A stretch of 64,000 bases of DNA. It comes from Pseudonocardia sp. CNS-004. GTDB taxonomy: Bacteria > Actinomycetota > Actinomycetes > Mycobacteriales > Pseudonocardiaceae. Under the pieces are notes generated by a model. It saw only the letters and a list, made by a program, of their open reading frames with translations. It made no database searches and was not told the origin of the DNA. Of this stretch, positions 63,750 through 64,000 are shown piece after piece (within the stretch, counting starts at the first letter, position 1; each line of letters begins with the position of its first letter). The stretch is from NCBI GenBank assembly GCA_001942185.1, contig MKJV01000068.1, positions 62,001 through 126,000 on the forward strand, written 5' to 3'. The translations under genes and the position numbers were made by a program.

Positions 63750-64000
63750 TCAGGACGCGCGTGGTGTCCGCCGGTCCGCAACAACGGTGCCGAGGAACGT
63801 GGCCACGACGTCGTGGACGGCGTCGCGATCGTGCTCGTTCAGCACGTCGTGCAGGTCCCCGGGGAAGACGCGGAGGGCCGCCTGGGGCAGGGCCTGTGCC
63901 ACGGCGTACGCGTCGGTCACAGGCACGACCGGGTCGGCCTCGCCGTGGACGAGGAGGACCGGCAGGGCAGGGCGGGCCTCGGCGAGTCCGGCGGCGACCT
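63750..64000 (-). CDS. alpha/beta hydrolase, C-terminal part (runs off the window)
   Basis: On the minus strand from the right edge: VAAGLAEARPALPVLLVHGE-ADPVVPVTDAYAVAQALP, then FPGDLHDVLNEHDRDAVHDV and stop at 63750. The Asp in GEADPVVP and the His in LHDVLNE are the last two members of the catalytic triad, in the arrangement of monoacylglycerol-lipase-type hydrolases. The N-terminal part with the Ser is outside the window. Confidence 0.8.
   Translation of the reverse strand, partial: VAAGLAEARPALPVLLVHGEADPVVPVTDAYAVAQALPQAALRVFPGDLHDVLNEHDRDAVHDVVATFLGTVVADRRTPRAS

Noticed and set aside
1..64000. tRNA, rRNA or CRISPR features
   Set aside because: No TTCGAATC-type T-loops in cloverleaf context, no rRNA-like blocks and no regularly spaced repeats seen on reading; a covariance search was not possible.

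Overview
The window is very GC-rich DNA (about 70-75 % G+C by eye) with GTG starts, 4-bp ATGA/GTGA overlaps and many leaderless regulator genes. Together with mycothiol-era actinobacterial families (DUF574 methyltransferase, MmyB-type and PucR/CdaR regulators, large 180-kDa-class NAD-glutamate dehydrogenase, DUF3040 and DUF6069 proteins, F420/LLM oxidoreductase) this points to an actinomycete, most likely Pseudonocardiales (Pseudonocardia-like). That placement is inferred from gene families, not from a marker gene. I see no rRNA, tRNA or CRISPR array.

Layout: 1-5.7 kb holds a solute-binding-like protein, a giant NAD-glutamate dehydrogenase and a DUF6069 membrane protein. 5.9-7.1 kb is a dead IS110-family element. 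7.2-10.2 kb is an MFS-MaoC-thiolase operon. 10.2-18.8 kb is a sugar/polyol module: SorC regulator, class II aldolase and PucR regulator on the minus strand, divergent from a RbtT/DalT/CsbX-type transporter, FGGY kinase, 2-hydroxyacid dehydrogenase, PfkB kinase and SDR; two copies of TGAAC-N4-GTTCA sit at the two divergent starts. 18.8-19.5 kb is a deletion scar joining a headless MmyB regulator to a headless alcohol dehydrogenase. 19.6-25.9 kb has a Bcr/CflA MFS, an AceE-like TPP enzyme divergent from an Lrp regulator, an FMN reductase and a quinone-oxidoreductase-like MDR protein.

25.9-44.5 kb is an accessory catabolic block: two mirror-image cassettes of an AraC regulator divergent from an acyl-CoA-dehydrogenase-fold monooxygenase enclose a FAD monooxygenase/CocE hydrolase/SnoaL/NIPSNAP operon, a MOSC/PDR-type reductase/acetamidase operon (possibly a split mARC/YcbX-like N-hydroxyamide reduction system), regulators (LysR, GlxA), and CapA, GNAT and LLM genes. 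44.5-53.2 kb has an XRE-cupin regulator with an EmrB-type MFS and SDR, a polysaccharide deacetylase, a DUF574 methyltransferase, a GlxA regulator, an HD-domain protein, and an intact SDR/MmyB divergent pair. 53.4-60.5 kb has a DoxX-FolE-miniORF-FAD oxidoreductase operon divergent from a cysteine-rich HTH regulator with a dense palindromic control region, a solitary ctaD and a PucR regulator. The right end carries a fatty acid desaturase, two DUF3040 proteins, a universal stress protein, a truncated DUF488 protein and the end of an alpha/beta hydrolase.

A dominant technical feature is that about 25 of roughly 60 genes are split by single-base indels, and wherever the missing base can be inferred it is a deletion in a short G or C run. 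I treat most of these as sequence errors in functional genes, except the IS110 transposase and the MmyB/alcohol dehydrogenase scar, which look genuinely degraded.
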